From contig NZ_JBQCCF010000069.1 of the NCBI RefSeq assembly GCF_051962475.1, positions 124,001 to 188,000 of the forward strand: a stretch of DNA of 64,000 nt, written 5' to 3'. Both the position numbers and the translations under genes were made by a program. This stretch comes from Dyella_A sp051962475 (GTDB lineage: Bacteria > Pseudomonadota > Gammaproteobacteria > Xanthomonadales > Rhodanobacteraceae). The notes below the pieces were generated by a model, which was not told where the DNA came from, searched no databases, and saw only the letters and a list, made by a program, of their open reading frames with translations. Within the stretch, counting starts at the first letter, position 1. Every line of letters starts with the position of its first letter. Positions 1-10,033 of this stretch are shown piece after piece.

Positions 1-588
1 CGTCGGCACCTGCCAGTAGTCCGGCATCAGCCACGGGTGCGGATAGGACGACAGGCCACGGCCCTTGCCCGCCACTTCCATGCGGAACAGATCCATCTGC
101 TCTTCGGCGATGCGGCCTTCGAGGAAGGAACGCGCATACACGCCCGGGCTGGAATGGCCCTGATGGAACACCAGGTCACCGGGGTGGTCGGCGCTGGGGG
201 CACGCCAGAAGTGGTTGAAGCCCACGTCGTACAGTGTGGCCGAGGAGGCGAAGCTGGCGATGTGGCCGCCCAGCTCGCCCGGCTTGCGGTTGGCGCGCAC
301 CACCATCGCCATTGCGTTCCAGCGGATCAGGCTGCGGATGCGCCATTCCATGGTGGCGTCGCCCGGCATCTTCGCCTCGTTCTGCGGCGCGATGGTGTTG
401 ACGTACTCGGTGGTCGGGTCGAACGGCAGGTAGCCGCCGGCGCGACGCGTGGAGTCGACCATCTTCTCCAGCAGGTAATGCGCGCGTTCGGTGCCGTCGT
501 GGCTGATCACCGCATTGAGCGATTCGATCCACTCTTTTGTTTCGGTGGGGTCGATGTCCTGGTGGAGGATGTCGTCGAGCTGATCCAT
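1..588 (-). CDS. aceE: Pyruvate dehydrogenase E1 component, homodimeric type (5' part only)
   Basis: Codes for the first 196 residues of the thiamine-diphosphate-dependent E1 subunit of the pyruvate dehydrogenase complex, which decarboxylates pyruvate and passes the acetyl group to lipoyl-E2. The rest lies beyond the left edge. Visible AceE hallmarks are an N-terminal DPTET-type segment, YVNTIAP, RIRSLIRWNAMAMVVRA, LGGHIASFASSATLYDVGFNHFWR, FHQGHSSPGVYARSFLEGR and LSSYPHPWLMPDYWQ; these follow the E. coli protein closely. The ATG at 586-588 is preceded on the coding strand by GGAGACC. The neighbour maeB lies upstream on the same strand with 187 bp between them, so the two probably have separate promoters. 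The sequence visible is enough to be very confident of the family. Confidence 0.96.
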   Translation of the reverse strand, partial: MDQLDDILHQDIDPTETKEWIESLNAVISHDGTERAHYLLEKMVDSTRRAGGYLPFDPTTEYVNTIAPQNEAKMPGDATMEWRIRSLIRWNAMAMVVRANRKPGELGGHIASFASSATLYDVGFNHFWRAPSADHPGDLVFHQGHSSPGVYARSFLEGRIAEEQMDLFRMEVAGKGRGLSSYPHPWLMPDYWQVPT

Positions 589-741
589 GAAGGTCTCCGC
601 GGCGCCGGGGAGGCGCGCCTGAAAGGGGGATGCATCGCCGGGGGTGCGGTGCAGCAATGTTCGAGTTTAGCGGCCGCGCGAGGCGGCCGCCAAATGGACG
701 TCCATGCGCTCGCGCATGGGCTCATCCCGCCGTCCCTGGCG

Positions 742-770
742 GCAGCGGCGCAGGCCAGCCGCGCCGCTGC
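742..770. repeat. GC-rich inverted repeat just after maeB
   Basis: The 10-base arms GCAGCGGCGC (742-751) and GCGCCGCTGC (761-770) form a perfect hairpin with a 9-nt loop a few bases beyond the maeB stop codon. No T-run follows on the maeB transcript, so this would be an RNA 3'-end stabiliser or a Rho-assisted end rather than an intrinsic terminator. Confidence 0.45.
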
Positions 771-775
771 ATCGA

Positions 776-3070
<2,295 letters not shown>

Positions 3071-3163
3071 GGGACGAGTCGATGATCCAGAGCTGCGAAG
3101 AGGCCAAATGGTAGCACCGCGCACCGCACCGACCGCTGTCCGGCGCCACATTGCCGCGGTGTT

Positions 3164-4435
3164 TCACAGGCCGAGCGAGAGCTCCTCCGCCTGCACCCGG
3201 CCCATGTGGATGCGATTGGCGAAAAGCGAGAACGCCAGCTTGCCGGCCAGGCCATGCACGTGCTGCATCCATGGCGGCAGCCAGCGCGGCGGAGCGATCG
3301 CCCCGGAGGCGAAATGCGGCTCCAGCGCCACCACGTCGTGCAGCGTCAGCTTGCCGGCAAACAGATGGCGCAGCAGGTCCATCCGCCGCTGCTTCAGCGC
3401 CCAGCGAAAGAACGTGTGTACGGCCAGCAGGCCAGCCAGATACACGTTGTCCTTGGCGAACACCGCGCCGCCGGTCAGCGGCACACCGCGGAACACTCGC
3501 TGCGTCGAGTGGAAGCTGTCAGCCACGCTCTGTCCGCGCTCCAGGAAGAACCGGTAGACCTCGACGAAATCCGCCCCGCGCAGCGCCATGTCGATCGCCA
3601 GGATGCGCAGGCTGATGCGCTTGAGGCGCGAAATGTCGATGGCGCCGGACATCAGCTCGGCAAACACGGCCAACCCTTCCTGGGTGGCGGTGACCCGCGG
3701 CGAGGTGCGGGCCAGCGAAGTCAGCAGCGGCTGCGCACGGCCGTTGAGCGCGGTGAGCGAGTGCACGAAGGCCTCGTGCGCAAGAAGCTGATGGCGGTCG
3801 TAGTCGCTGAAGGCAGTGCCGCCACGCAGGCGAATGCGGGTGGCGCCGGCAGCCGCTTTGGCAGTGAGTTCGGCGTCGACTTCCACCGCAATCAGGCCCG
3901 GGCCGAAGAAGCCGTCCAGGGTCTGCGCCAGGTCGACGCGCAGCACCTCGGCGGGAATGTCCGCGGTGACATCGTCGGCCAGCAGGTCGGCGCCCAGTTC
4001 GTCGGCGAGCTCCACGAAATAGCGCGCCGCGTCGAGGTTGCTCTTGCTGCTGCCGGGAATGAGGTCGCCCGGATGGCCGTACAGCACGATCGACGGCGCG
4101 GTGACCCCGGCCGTACCCACGGCCTCGAGCATTTCCGCAGCGATCCGCCAGGATTCGGCAGTGCGACACAGGTACTCGCCCAGCGGATCATCATGCCCGG
4201 CCTCGCGCTCGATCGCGGCCAGCTCGGCGCGCGCCGCGGACAGATCCGGTGGCACGTACGACACCTCCGGCAGGCTCAGCCGACCGGTCGCGTAGGCGTC
4301 GATCATGCGGCCCTCCAGCGACGCCGGCCAGGCCACCGTGGGCAGGATGCGGATCGGCCGCACCGCGGCCAGCAGCCGCTGGTCGAGGCTCGCGTAGCGC
4401 TGAAGTTCCGGGGCGACGACCGGGCGCGCGTCCAC
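3164..4435 (-). CDS. DUF1704 family (QEGLA-motif) putative tyrosine carboxypeptidase-like metallopeptidase
   Basis: A 423-residue protein of the family annotated as flavohemoglobin expression-modulating QEGLA motif protein (DUF1704). The signature TQEGLAVFAE occurs at about residues 251-260. An HExxxH zinc motif (HEAFVH, H220-E221-H225) stands in the middle, followed by a helical C-terminal half. The same fold and motif are found in the eukaryotic MATCAP enzymes that remove C-terminal tyrosine from tubulin, so a peptidase role is plausible; the bacterial substrate is unknown to me. The GTG start lies only 2 bp downstream of the rsgA stop codon, so the gene is almost certainly co-transcribed and translationally coupled with rsgA. 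Its 3' end lies 93 bp from the maeB start. There is no signal peptide, so it is cytoplasmic. Confidence 0.85.
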   Translation of the reverse strand: MDARPVVAPELQRYASLDQRLLAAVRPIRILPTVAWPASLEGRMIDAYATGRLSLPEVSYVPPDLSAARAELAAIEREAGHDDPLGEYLCRTAESWRIAAEMLEAVGTAGVTAPSIVLYGHPGDLIPGSSKSNLDAARYFVELADELGADLLADDVTADIPAEVLRVDLAQTLDGFFGPGLIAVEVDAELTAKAAAGATRIRLRGGTAFSDYDRHQLLAHEAFVHSLTALNGRAQPLLTSLARTSPRVTATQEGLAVFAELMSGAIDISRLKRISLRILAIDMALRGADFVEVYRFFLERGQSVADSFHSTQRVFRGVPLTGGAVFAKDNVYLAGLLAVHTFFRWALKQRRMDLLRHLFAGKLTLHDVVALEPHFASGAIAPPRWLPPWMQHVHGLAGKLAFSLFANRIHMGRVQAEELSLGL

Positions 4436-4437
4436 GC

Positions 4438-5493
4438 TCAGTCCCGCTCGCGCTGGCCGCGATGGCCGTGCGGGCGGTCGATCGGGCGCCCGCCGCGCTG
4501 GCGGCGCAGGCGGGCCTCGAGCGTGGCGGCCTGGTCTTCGCGCTCGTCGCGCAGCTTGAGGTAGTTGCGCCAGCGCTCCGGGGCGAGGTCACCACTGTCC
4601 AGCGCGCGCTGCACGGCGCAGCCCGGCTCGCTGCCGTGGCCGCAGTCGGCGAAGCGGCAGGTTTCGGCGAGCTCGTCGATGTCGGCGAACAGGTCGAGGT
4701 TCTCCTCGCCGGTGAGCTTGAGTTCGCGCATGCCGGGCGTGTCGATCAGGCAGCCGCCGGTGGGCAACTGCAGCAGCGCGCGATGGGTGGTGGTGTGGCG
4801 GCCGCGGCTGTCGTGCGCGCGCACGGCGCCGGTGGCCAGCTTGTCGGTGCCGAGCAGAGTGTTGGTGAGTGTCGACTTGCCGGCGCCCGAGGACCCCACC
4901 AGCACCGCGCTGTCGCCCGGCTTCAGGTACGGCGACAGCAGCTCGACGCTGTCGCGGCTTTTGCCGTTCAGGGCGTGGATCGGCGTGGTGCCCGGCAGGC
5001 GCGCGCGCAGCTCGGCCAGGCGTTCGGCTGCGTCGTCGAGCAGGTCGAGCTTGCTCAGCAGCACCACCGGCTGGGCGCCGGAATCCTCCACCAGCGAGAG
5101 GTAGCGCTCGATGCGCGCGGGGTTGAAGTCGCCGTCCAGGCCGGTGAGCACCAGCACGTAGTCTATGTTGGTGGCGATGATCTGCCGCTCGTAGCGCTCG
5201 CCAGCGGCGGCGCGCGACAGCACCGTGCGCCGCTCCAGCACCTGCTGGATGTGCGGCGGAGCGCCCGGCTCGAATTCCACGAAGTCACCCACTGCCGGGC
5301 GCGCCGAAGGATCCAGGCCGCGCTTGAGGAAATGGCCGGCCGGCTGCGCACCGAACAAGTGCTCGCCATCGTGCAGTTCGTAGCCGGCCCGGTGCTGGGC
5401 CACCACGCGGGCGAGCCGCAGGCCGTCGGCGGGCAGACGGGTTCCGCGCCAGCCGATGCGGCGCAGACGTTCGATGATCAGGGCATCGCTCAT
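4438..5493 (-). CDS. rsgA: Small-subunit ribosome biogenesis GTPase RsgA
   Basis: A 351-residue circularly permuted GTPase that helps late maturation of the 30S subunit. An N-terminal OB-like domain is followed by the G motifs in permuted order: SKLDLL (G4-like), GSSGAGKSTLTNTLLG (P-loop), RGRHTTTHR (switch I) and DTPGMRE (G3). The zinc finger CRFADCGHGSEPGC then follows, and a basic Arg-rich tail ends the protein. The start MSDALIIERLRRIGW at 5491-5493 fits family length; an in-frame ATG 28 codons upstream would add unrelated sequence. The gene leads a two-gene unit with the DUF1704 peptidase and diverges from alaA. Confidence 0.95.
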   Translation of the reverse strand: MSDALIIERLRRIGWRGTRLPADGLRLARVVAQHRAGYELHDGEHLFGAQPAGHFLKRGLDPSARPAVGDFVEFEPGAPPHIQQVLERRTVLSRAAAGERYERQIIATNIDYVLVLTGLDGDFNPARIERYLSLVEDSGAQPVVLLSKLDLLDDAAERLAELRARLPGTTPIHALNGKSRDSVELLSPYLKPGDSAVLVGSSGAGKSTLTNTLLGTDKLATGAVRAHDSRGRHTTTHRALLQLPTGGCLIDTPGMRELKLTGEENLDLFADIDELAETCRFADCGHGSEPGCAVQRALDSGDLAPERWRNYLKLRDEREDQAATLEARLRRQRGGRPIDRPHGHRGQRERD

Positions 5494-5615
5494 GGTTGCC
5501 CGATTATGCCCTGCCCCGCCGCCGGCCGATATCTCACCCGGAAACGGCCCCACGAGCACCATCGACGCTGCTAGCATGCTGCGACTGCCGGCCGCAAGCG
5601 CCGGTGCAGCAAAGC

Positions 5616-5633
5616 GAAGGAATCCCGTCGTTG
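5616..5633 (+). promoter_or_regulatory. Ribosome-binding site that fixes the TTG start of alaA
   Basis: GAAGGAA at 5616-5622 is followed after 8 bases by TTG at 5631-5633. Translation from this TTG gives an N-terminus (APIKPSTHLANVRYEIRG) that aligns with E. coli AlaA from its first residues. The ATG 45 codons upstream would overlap the divergent rsgA leader. Confidence 0.7.
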
Positions 5634-6878
5634 GCCCCGATCAAACCCAGCACGCACCTGGCGAACGTGCGCTACGAAATTCGCGGCGCGCTGACCCGCC
5701 GTGCGCGTGAGCTCGAGGCCGAGGGTCGGCCGATCATCAAGCTCAACATCGGCAACCCGGCCCGTTACGGATTCGACACGCCCGCCCACCTGCGCGAGGC
5801 GATCGCCACGCACCTGGGCGACAGCGAGGCCTACGGCCACGAGCAGGGCCTGGAAGAGGCCCGCGCCGCCATCTCCGCCCAGCAGCGCGCACGCGGCGCG
5901 CAAGGCGTGGATGCCGAACGCATCTTCATCGGCAACGGCGTCAGCGAGCTGATCGACATCAGCCTGCGCGCGCTGCTGCAGCCGGGTGACGAGGTGCTGC
6001 TCCCCAGCCCGGACTACCCGCTGTGGAGCGCCGCCACCATCCTCAACGGGGGCAAGCCACGCTATTACCGCTGCCTGCCGGAGAACGGCCATCAGCCGGA
6101 CCCGGCCGAGATCGAGGCCCTGGTCACGCCGCGCACCCGCGCGCTGGTGCTGATCAACCCGAACAATCCCACTGGCGCGGTGTACTCGCGGGCGCTGCTC
6201 GAGCAACTGGTGGCGATTGCCGCGCGGCACCGGCTGCTGTTGCTGTGCGACGAGATCTACGACGAGATCCTGTACGACGGCGCGGTGTTCCAGCCACTGG
6301 CCGAGGTGGCCGGCGACGTGCCCTGCCTGAGCTTCGGCGGGCTGTCGAAGGTGCATCGCGCCTGCGGCTACCGCATCGGCTGGATGAGCCTGTCCGGCGA
6401 GCCGTCGCGCACCGCCGGCTACCGCGACGCGCTGCAATTGCTGGCCGCGCTGCGCCTGTGCCCCAACGCCACCGCGCAGTGGGCGGTGGCGCCGGCGCTG
6501 GAGAGCGCGCCGACCATCCACGCGCTGACCTCCCCCGGCGGCCGCCTGCATGAGGCGCGCCGGGCGGTGATCGAGGGCGTGGCGGCCAGCGATTACCTGC
6601 AGCTGGCCGCGCCCGAGGGTGCGCTGTACGCCTTCCCCGAGGTGCGGGCCGATCGCCTGCCGGTGTTCGACGACGGCGACTTCGCCCTGCGCCTGCTCGA
6701 GCGCGAATCGGTGCTCGTGGTGCCGGGCGCCAGCTTCAACGTGCCCACCAGCCGCCAGTTCCGGCTCACCCTGCTGCCGCAGCCGCACGAACTGCGCGAG
6801 GTGTTCGTGCGGATCGAGCGCGTGCTGGCCCAGATGGCCGCCGAGCAGGCATCGTCGCGCGCCGTCGCGGCCGGCTGA
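5631..6878 (+). CDS. alaA: PLP-dependent aminotransferase, alanine transaminase AlaA-like
   Basis: A 415-residue class I/II fold-type I aminotransferase, close in length and sequence to E. coli AlaA (405 residues), which makes alanine from pyruvate and glutamate. Visible signatures are LNIGNPARYGFDTP, FIGNGVSELIDISLRALLQPGDEVLLPSPDYPLWSAA, INPNNPTGAVYS, CDEIYDEILYDGA, the PLP-lysine segment FGGLSKVHRACGYRIGW (Lys of GLSK) and GGRLHEARR. Translation probably begins at TTG 5631 (see the ribosome-binding site entry). The SGNH hydrolase gene follows after 12 bp, suggesting one transcript. Confidence 0.9.
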   Translation: MAPIKPSTHLANVRYEIRGALTRRARELEAEGRPIIKLNIGNPARYGFDTPAHLREAIATHLGDSEAYGHEQGLEEARAAISAQQRARGAQGVDAERIFIGNGVSELIDISLRALLQPGDEVLLPSPDYPLWSAATILNGGKPRYYRCLPENGHQPDPAEIEALVTPRTRALVLINPNNPTGAVYSRALLEQLVAIAARHRLLLLCDEIYDEILYDGAVFQPLAEVAGDVPCLSFGGLSKVHRACGYRIGWMSLSGEPSRTAGYRDALQLLAALRLCPNATAQWAVAPALESAPTIHALTSPGGRLHEARRAVIEGVAASDYLQLAAPEGALYAFPEVRADRLPVFDDGDFALRLLERESVLVVPGASFNVPTSRQFRLTLLPQPHELREVFVRIERVLAQMAAEQASSRAVAAG

Positions 6879-6890
6879 GCGCCCATTGGC

Positions 6891-7514
6891 ATGAGTGCAT
6901 CCGATCAGGCGGCGCAGCCGCTGCGCCATCTTGCGCTGGGCGACTCCTATACCATCGGCGAGGGTGTGCCGGAGGCCGGCCGCTGGCCAGTGCAACTGGC
7001 GCAGCGGCTGATCGCGGAAGGCATCACGCTGGCGCCACCGCGCATCGTCGCCACCACCGGCTGGACCACCGACGAACTTGCCGCCGGCATGGACGAGGCG
7101 CAGCTGGCGCCGGCGTTCGACCTGGTCAGCCTGCTGATCGGCGTGAACAACCAGTACCGCGGCCGCAGCGCCGAGGAATACATCGCCCAGTTCGGCCAGC
7201 TGCTGGCGCGCGCAGTGACGCTGGCGGGCGACCGGCCTGGGCGTGTGCTGGTGGTGTCGATTCCCGACTGGGGCGTCACTCGCTTCGCCCGCGAGCACGG
7301 GCACGATGCCGCGGCCATCGGTGCGGCGCTGGACCATTTCAACGCGCTGGCACGCACCGCGGCCGAAGCGGCCGGTATTGCCTTCGTCGACATCACCGAC
7401 CTCTCGCGCGCCTATCCGGACGAGCTGGCCGACGACGGCCTGCATCCGGACGCCCGGCAGTACGCGCGCTGGGTCGAGCGGATCGCGCCGGCCGCGCGCC
7501 GCGCCCTGCGCTGA
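6891..7514 (+). CDS. SGNH/GDSL-family hydrolase
   Basis: A 207-residue esterase/lipase-like hydrolase. Block I is LALGDSYTIGEG with nucleophile Ser19; block III is represented by LIGVNNQYRG, which has GVNN instead of the usual GxND; block V is DDGLHPDARQY with the catalytic Asp/His pair. No signal peptide is visible, so a cytoplasmic enzyme is likely. The gene starts 12 bp after alaA without a clear Shine-Dalgarno sequence, so it may be read by coupled translation. The substrate cannot be told from the sequence; thioesterase, lysophospholipase or deacetylase activities all occur in this family. Confidence 0.8.
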   Translation: MSASDQAAQPLRHLALGDSYTIGEGVPEAGRWPVQLAQRLIAEGITLAPPRIVATTGWTTDELAAGMDEAQLAPAFDLVSLLIGVNNQYRGRSAEEYIAQFGQLLARAVTLAGDRPGRVLVVSIPDWGVTRFAREHGHDAAAIGAALDHFNALARTAAEAAGIAFVDITDLSRAYPDELADDGLHPDARQYARWVERIAPAARRALR

Positions 7515-7607
7515 GGCGGCGGCAACCGCACTGCAACCTCGCCGCCATCGCGCGGTGATCCGCCGTACCGACACTGGTGCCCCGGATCACCACCGGGACT
7601 CGCCGCC

Positions 7608-8465
7608 ATGGCTACCGTTCGCTGCCGCAGCGCCTTCATCTCCGACGTCCACCTGGGCACGCCCGACTGCAAGGCGCGCTACCTGCTCGACTTCCTGCGC
7701 CAGCTGCGCTGCGAGCGGCTGTACCTGGTGGGCGACATCATCGATCTGGAAGCGCTGGGCAAGCGCATGTGGTGGCACGCCGACCACGGCGCGGTGATCG
7801 CCGAAGTGCTGGATATGGCCCGCCGCGGCGTCGAGGTGACCTACCTCCCAGGCAACCACGACGCAGCGCTGCGCGGGCTGGTGGGGCAGGATTTCGGCGG
7901 CGTACGGATCGCGCTGGATGCGGTGCATGAAGGCGCCGACGGGCGCCGCTACCGGGTCAGCCACGGTGACGAGTTCGATCCCGAGCAGATCGGCCGCGGC
8001 TGGATGCTGCATCTGGGCGAGGCGATGCATCGCTTCATCTGCTGGAGCAACCGCCGCGTCAACGCATGGCGCCGACGCATGGACATGCCCTACCTGCCGC
8101 TGTCGATCATCGTGAAATCGCACGTGCGCAAGGCGCTGGCATACATCCGCGCCTACGAGCAGCGCGTGGCCGACGACGCCCGCGAGCGCGGCTTCGACGG
8201 CCACATCTGCGGGCACATCCATTTCGGCCAGGTGCGCGAGGTGGACGGCGTGCTCTACCTCAACGACGGCGACTGGGTGGAGCACTGCACCGCGCTGATG
8301 GAGGACCACACCGGCGCGATGGAACTGATCCACTGGAGCGAACAGCCCACCGCGCTGGGCCGCGCCAGCCGCGAGCTGGTGCTGCCCTCGCCAGCCGCGG
8401 CGCTGGCGCTGGCGCCGCTGGCGCGCCGTCGGCGTGATTTAGGCGAGCTGCGGCCGGCGGCCTGA
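7608..8465 (+). CDS. LpxH-like metallophosphoesterase
   Basis: A 285-residue calcineurin-like phosphoesterase of the UDP-2,3-diacylglucosamine diphosphatase family. The metal-binding motifs run in order: FISDVHLGTPD, LVGDIIDLE, YLPGNHDAAL, VSHGDEFD and ICGHIHFGQVRE, followed by LYLNDGDWVEHCT. Classical LpxH, which cleaves UDP-diacylglucosamine to lipid X in lipid A synthesis, is about 240 residues. This protein is longer, with a central basic segment (NRRVNAWRRRMDMPYLPLSI) and an Ala/Leu-rich tail, so it may be a paralogue rather than the essential enzyme. It ends exactly where the convergent SDR gene ends, with no spacer. Confidence 0.8.
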   Translation: MATVRCRSAFISDVHLGTPDCKARYLLDFLRQLRCERLYLVGDIIDLEALGKRMWWHADHGAVIAEVLDMARRGVEVTYLPGNHDAALRGLVGQDFGGVRIALDAVHEGADGRRYRVSHGDEFDPEQIGRGWMLHLGEAMHRFICWSNRRVNAWRRRMDMPYLPLSIIVKSHVRKALAYIRAYEQRVADDARERGFDGHICGHIHFGQVREVDGVLYLNDGDWVEHCTALMEDHTGAMELIHWSEQPTALGRASRELVLPSPAAALALAPLARRRRDLGELRPAA

Positions 8466-9251
8466 TCAGTTGCGCATCAGCACGCCTGCCACTCGCGCGG
8501 CGACGTTGCGAGGCATCAGCCGCGTACCGTGCGCCATCAGCGCATTGACCCAGCCGGTGATGACGCCGCTGCGGCCGGCCAACATGGCCTCCACGCCCTG
8601 CCGCGCCACCGCGGGCGCCTGCATGCGGGTGAAGCGCTGATACCACGTCGCGCGCTGGCCGGAGACAGCGAGGAACTGCGTGGCGGTTACCCCGGGCGAC
8701 ACCACGGTGCAACGCACGCCGCTGCCGCGCAGCTCCACGTCCAGCGCGTGCGAGAACGCCAGCACATAGCTCTTGGCGGCGGCATATGCCGCGTAGCTGG
8801 GCGTGGGCTGGAACGCCCCGGTGGACGCCACCTGCAGCACGCGACCGAAACCGCGCGCCCTCATCGCCGGCACGAACAGCCGGGTGAGGTGGGTCAGCGC
8901 CACCACGTCCACCGCCAGCATCGCGTCCAGGCGCTCCCACTCGGTGTCCGCGAAGGCACCGAACACACCGAAGCCGGCGTTGTTCACCAGCACGTCGATG
9001 GCCAGGCCCTCGGCCTCGAGCTGAGCGGCCAGCGCGGTGCGCGCCGCGGCGTCGGCGAGATCGACGCAGCGCACGTGCACGGTGGCGCCGGTGGCGCGCA
9101 GTTCGCTCGCGAGCGCCTGCATCGGCGCCTCGCTGCGCGCGGCCAGCACCACCGCGGCGCCCCGCCTGGCCAGGTCGCGGGCGAACTCGATGCCCAGCCC
9201 GCTCGACGCGCCGGTGACGAGCGCAGTGCGCCCGATGAGGGAACCACTCAT
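8466..9251 (-). CDS. SDR-family oxidoreductase in a tetR operon
   Basis: A 261-residue classical short-chain dehydrogenase. It has the TGASSGLG cofactor motif, NNAGFGVFG, the catalytic Ser in VASTGAF and the YxxxK pair in YAAYAAAKSYVLAF. The C-terminal end (MPRNVAARVAGVLMRN) resembles DltE/YqjQ-type SDRs that act on lipid-like or ketone substrates; the exact substrate is unknown. The ATG (9249-9251) overlaps the stop of the upstream tetR by 4 bp, so the two are translated from one message, and the repressor very probably controls this enzyme. It abuts the convergent LpxH-like gene. Confidence 0.85.
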   Translation of the reverse strand: MSGSLIGRTALVTGASSGLGIEFARDLARRGAAVVLAARSEAPMQALASELRATGATVHVRCVDLADAAARTALAAQLEAEGLAIDVLVNNAGFGVFGAFADTEWERLDAMLAVDVVALTHLTRLFVPAMRARGFGRVLQVASTGAFQPTPSYAAYAAAKSYVLAFSHALDVELRGSGVRCTVVSPGVTATQFLAVSGQRATWYQRFTRMQAPAVARQGVEAMLAGRSGVITGWVNALMAHGTRLMPRNVAARVAGVLMRN

Positions 9252-9931
9252 GGTGACGACTCCGTAGCGCCCTGCATGCCGCGGACCACCGTCGCCAACA
9301 GGGCCTGCAGCTCGGTGGTGAAATCGATGAGGAAGCCGGACAGCGCGGCATCGCTGCGCAGAGCGGCGTGCAGCGGGGCTGGCGGCGCGGCCATCTGCGC
9401 CAGCCCCGGCACCACCGCCTGCAGCCACAGCAGCAGGCGCGCGCCATCGCCGCCTTGCAGGCCCAGCGATTGCTCCAGGGCCGCACCGCTGCGCTCCACG
9501 CGCTCGGCCAGCGCGCGCTTGAAGGCGAGCACCTCGGCCACTGGCACATTGGTCTCCAGCACTGCGTGCAGCACCGCCACCAGACGCAGGAACAGCGGCC
9601 GCGCCGCCAGTTCGCGCGCCGTCCAGCCGGCCCATTCGTGCGCACCGCGCACGGGCAGCGCGCAGCGGGCATCCAGCGCATCGAACCAACGCTGGTAGTT
9701 CTCGCCCAACAGCGTGAGAAACAAAGCCTCGCGGGTGGGGAAATACAGATACGTGGTGCCCTTGGCCACGCCGCCGGCGGCGGCCACGGCACTCATCGTG
9801 ATCGTCTCGTAGGGCTGGCGCTCAAGCAGGCGCAGCGCGGCGGCGAGAATCTCCTCGCGACGCTGCGCCTTCATGTCGACGCTGACCGCGCGGCGGCGCG
9901 GGCCGAGCGGGGTGGGTTTTTTGATGACCAT
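9248..9931 (-). CDS. TetR-family transcriptional repressor
   Basis: A 227-residue regulator. The N-terminal helix-turn-helix (RREEILAAALRLLERQPYETITMSAVAAAGGVAKGTTYLYFPTREALF) is typical of TetR/AcrR, and the C-terminal ligand domain is all-helical and not recognisable to a ligand class. It overlaps the downstream SDR gene by 4 bp (TGA/ATG), so it is the first gene of a bicistronic operon. Two palindromic operators lie at its 5' end, one of them over the ATG, which points to tight autoregulation. An alternative start at Met20 (9874) would place both operators upstream of the coding sequence; neither start has a Shine-Dalgarno sequence. Confidence 0.92.
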   Translation of the reverse strand: MVIKKPTPLGPRRRAVSVDMKAQRREEILAAALRLLERQPYETITMSAVAAAGGVAKGTTYLYFPTREALFLTLLGENYQRWFDALDARCALPVRGAHEWAGWTARELAARPLFLRLVAVLHAVLETNVPVAEVLAFKRALAERVERSGAALEQSLGLQGGDGARLLLWLQAVVPGLAQMAAPPAPLHAALRSDAALSGFLIDFTTELQALLATVVRGMQGATESSP

Positions 9932-9966
9932 GGGTCATTTATAAATGACCATTGGTCACTTTGCAA
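9925..9966 (-). promoter_or_regulatory. tetR-SDR promoter with twin palindromic operators
   Basis: Two 13-bp palindromes, TGACCATGGGTCA (9925-9937) and TGACCATTGGTCA (9946-9958), share the half-site TGACC and have centres 21 bp apart, two helical turns. On the minus strand TTGCAA (9966-9961) and TATAAA (9943-9938), with a 17-bp spacer, make a near-consensus sigma-70 promoter. One operator fills the spacer and the other covers the predicted start point at about 9931. That start point coincides with the ATG, so the message is predicted to be leaderless. The seen elements are direct; repression by the adjacent TetR protein is inferred. Confidence 0.8.
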
Positions 9967-10033
9967 CAGAGGCTTGCCTCCGGGCCGCCGCGCTACCATG
10001 TAGCGCTCTCCCGCCTTCCCACGGAACACCAGC

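Noticed and set aside
742..770. Intrinsic terminator of maeB
   Set aside because: Hairpin is perfect but no T-run follows on the maeB strand, so it is kept as an inverted repeat only.
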